From Nitrosospira multiformis (lineage in GTDB: Bacteria > Pseudomonadota > Gammaproteobacteria > Burkholderiales > UBA11063): DNA of 7,961 bases. The notes beneath the pieces are model-generated. The model was not told the DNA's origin, searched no databases, and worked only from the letters and a program-made list of their open reading frames with translations. Each line of letters begins with the position of its first letter. Position 1 is the stretch's first letter. Below are positions 7,092 through 7,961 of this stretch, one piece after another. The translations under genes were made by a program, and so were the position numbers. The stretch is taken from the NCBI GenBank assembly GCA_020726205.1, contig DYTA01000047.1, forward strand, positions 1 through 7,961, read 5' to 3'.

Positions 7092-7131
7092 TTCATTGCC
7101 TTTTAAGTTAATAACATTAAATTATTACGAT

Positions 7132-7160
7132 ATTCTATACTAACTATTGTACCCTGTCTA
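7132..7160 (-). promoter_or_regulatory. Sigma70-type promoter of the Abi_2-miaA unit
   Basis: On the - strand TAGACA (7160 to 7155) and TAGAAT (7137 to 7132) are separated by exactly 17 bases. Each box matches the consensus at five of six positions. Transcription would begin near 7125, giving a leader of about 34 bases before the GTG at 7091. A seven-base inverted repeat, TATTACG/CGTAATA (7123-7129 and 7166-7172), brackets the promoter. Confidence 0.58.
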
Positions 7161-7189
7161 CCATACGTAATATTCATTGATTTTATATA

Positions 7190-7961
7190 CTAAGAAATAA
7201 CTCTTTTTTTAGTAAAATTTAATTTTAGTATTATTGTAACTAATGCTGTCAAAAGAGCACCGCTTAACATACAGATAATAGCAACTATAGGTTTATTCAT
7301 GGCACCTAATAACGCAACAATCGGGCCACCATGTGCAACACTATCGGTTACTCCAAAAATAAAAGCCAAAACAGCAGCTAACATGCTTCCAACAACGTTT
7401 GCAGGAATAACGGATAATGGGTCTTGCGCAGCAAAAGGAATAGCACCTTCTGATATGCCTACTATCCCCATTGCTCCAGCGGCTTTACCTGATTCAATTT
7501 CACTAGCATTAAAAATACCAAGTTTTGCCCCGAATAATGTTGCCAAAGCCATTCCCAATGGAGCAACAGGAATTGCACACGCCATAGCACCCATAAACTG
7601 AGTTTGTCCGCTAGCAATCATACCAATCGAAAATAAAAAAGCAACTTTGTTAAATGGTCCCCCCATATCAAAGCCAGCCATACCACCAAGTACAATACCT
7701 AATAATATTGCGTTACCAGTACTCATTTCTTGCAAAGTGTGATTTAAAAAACTCATCAAACCAGCAATTGGTGCACCTATCACAAAGATAAACAATCCCG
7801 CAATAAATAACGTACCAGTTAATGGTGCAATAAAAATTGGCACTAATGGTTTAAGCATTTTATGGTAATTTAAATTAGCTATCCATCGCACAAAGTACCC
7901 TACCACCAATCCAGCAATAATAGCACCAATAAAACCTGTTCCCGCCGTTGCATGAAAACTC
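7190..7961 (-). CDS. PTS fructose-type permease, EIIC domain (N-terminal part outside window)
   Basis: The frame is open from the right edge of the window to a TAG at 7190-7192, giving 256 visible residues. A TTG at 7909 is not the start, because codons before it continue the domain (GFIGAIIAGLVVGYF). EIIC is the inner-membrane channel of the phosphoenolpyruvate-dependent sugar phosphotransferase system; it imports and phosphorylates sugar together with EIIA and EIIB. Fructose-family signatures are clear: GFDMGGPFNK (visible residues 96-105), GISEGAIPFAAQDP (168-181) with the conserved acidic substrate loop, and AHGG (209-212). The visible part has about six or seven membrane helices. The missing N-terminus may hold EIIB or EIIA-EIIB as in FruA-like fusions; this cannot be seen, nor can the sugar be fixed (fructose, mannitol-like or 2-O-mannosylglycerate relatives). 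The gene ends 98 bases before the Abi_2 start and no obvious terminator was found between them. Confidence 0.93.
   Translation of the reverse strand, partial: SFHATAGTGFIGAIIAGLVVGYFVRWIANLNYHKMLKPLVPIFIAPLTGTLFIAGLFIFVIGAPIAGLMSFLNHTLQEMSTGNAILLGIVLGGMAGFDMGGPFNKVAFLFSIGMIASGQTQFMGAMACAIPVAPLGMALATLFGAKLGIFNASEIESGKAAGAMGIVGISEGAIPFAAQDPLSVIPANVVGSMLAAVLAFIFGVTDSVAHGGPIVALLGAMNKPIVAIICMLSGALLTALVTIILKLNFTKKRVIS

Noticed and set aside
7020..7096. Alternative ATG at 7096 as the start of the Abi_2 gene
   Set aside because: It is out of frame with the conserved protein and leads to a stop after about 25 codons; the GTG at 7091 is in frame with well-placed AAAAGG.
7299..7601. 100-codon + strand open frame antisense to the EIIC gene
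   Set aside because: It is the mirror of a strongly supported EIIC domain, has no family resemblance and shows the alanine/proline-rich composition expected of an antisense shadow.
7190..7909. TTG at 7909 as the start of the EIIC gene
   Set aside because: The frame stays open to the window edge and the upstream codons continue a typical EIIC membrane helix, so the gene is cut by the window rather than starting here.

Overview
This AT-rich window reads like chromosomal DNA of a low-GC, probably host-associated or small-genome proteobacterium. Three housekeeping proteins point to a betaproteobacterium. NrdB has the [21 protein letters not shown] opening remembered from Burkholderia- and Ralstonia-type proteins. 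FtsY has the DTAGRLPTQLNLMEEIKKV and RPVPLRFIGVGE style of C-terminus. MiaA has DSALIYRD rather than the gammaproteobacterial DSxQVYR. The placement is from remembered family patterns, not from a search; low-GC Neisseriales-like lineages are one candidate.

Layout, left to right. The window opens with the last 35 codons of an unidentified + strand gene. Two separately promoted + strand genes follow: a cation:proton antiporter (251-1459) and an ATP-grasp ligase of unknown substrate (1541-2698). A strong bidirectional hairpin terminator (2707-2735) separates these from a run of - strand genes. In transcription order (right to left) these are: a PTS fructose-type EIIC permease cut by the window edge, an Abi_2/HEPN-type gene, miaA, ftsY and nrdB.

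Two transcription units can be proposed in the - strand block. The first starts from a good sigma70-type promoter at 7132-7160 and carries the Abi_2 gene and miaA, whose reading frames overlap by 11 bases, so translation is probably coupled. The second starts from an extended -10 promoter at 5215-5223, just after miaA, and carries ftsY and nrdB. At its expected start site lies a perfect 20-bp palindrome whose core, ACACTACATGTAGTGT, closely resembles the NrdR box that controls ribonucleotide reductase genes. nrdB has no clear promoter of its own and nrdA is not nearby, so the signal-recognition receptor FtsY may be transcribed under deoxynucleotide-responsive control together with NrdB.

There is no CRISPR array, insertion sequence, tRNA or rRNA here. 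The points most worth a second look are the NrdR-like operator in front of ftsY-nrdB, the predicted RNase (HEPN) gene coupled to the tRNA-modification gene miaA, and the orphan ATP-grasp enzyme. No intergenic gap is longer than about 140 bases.
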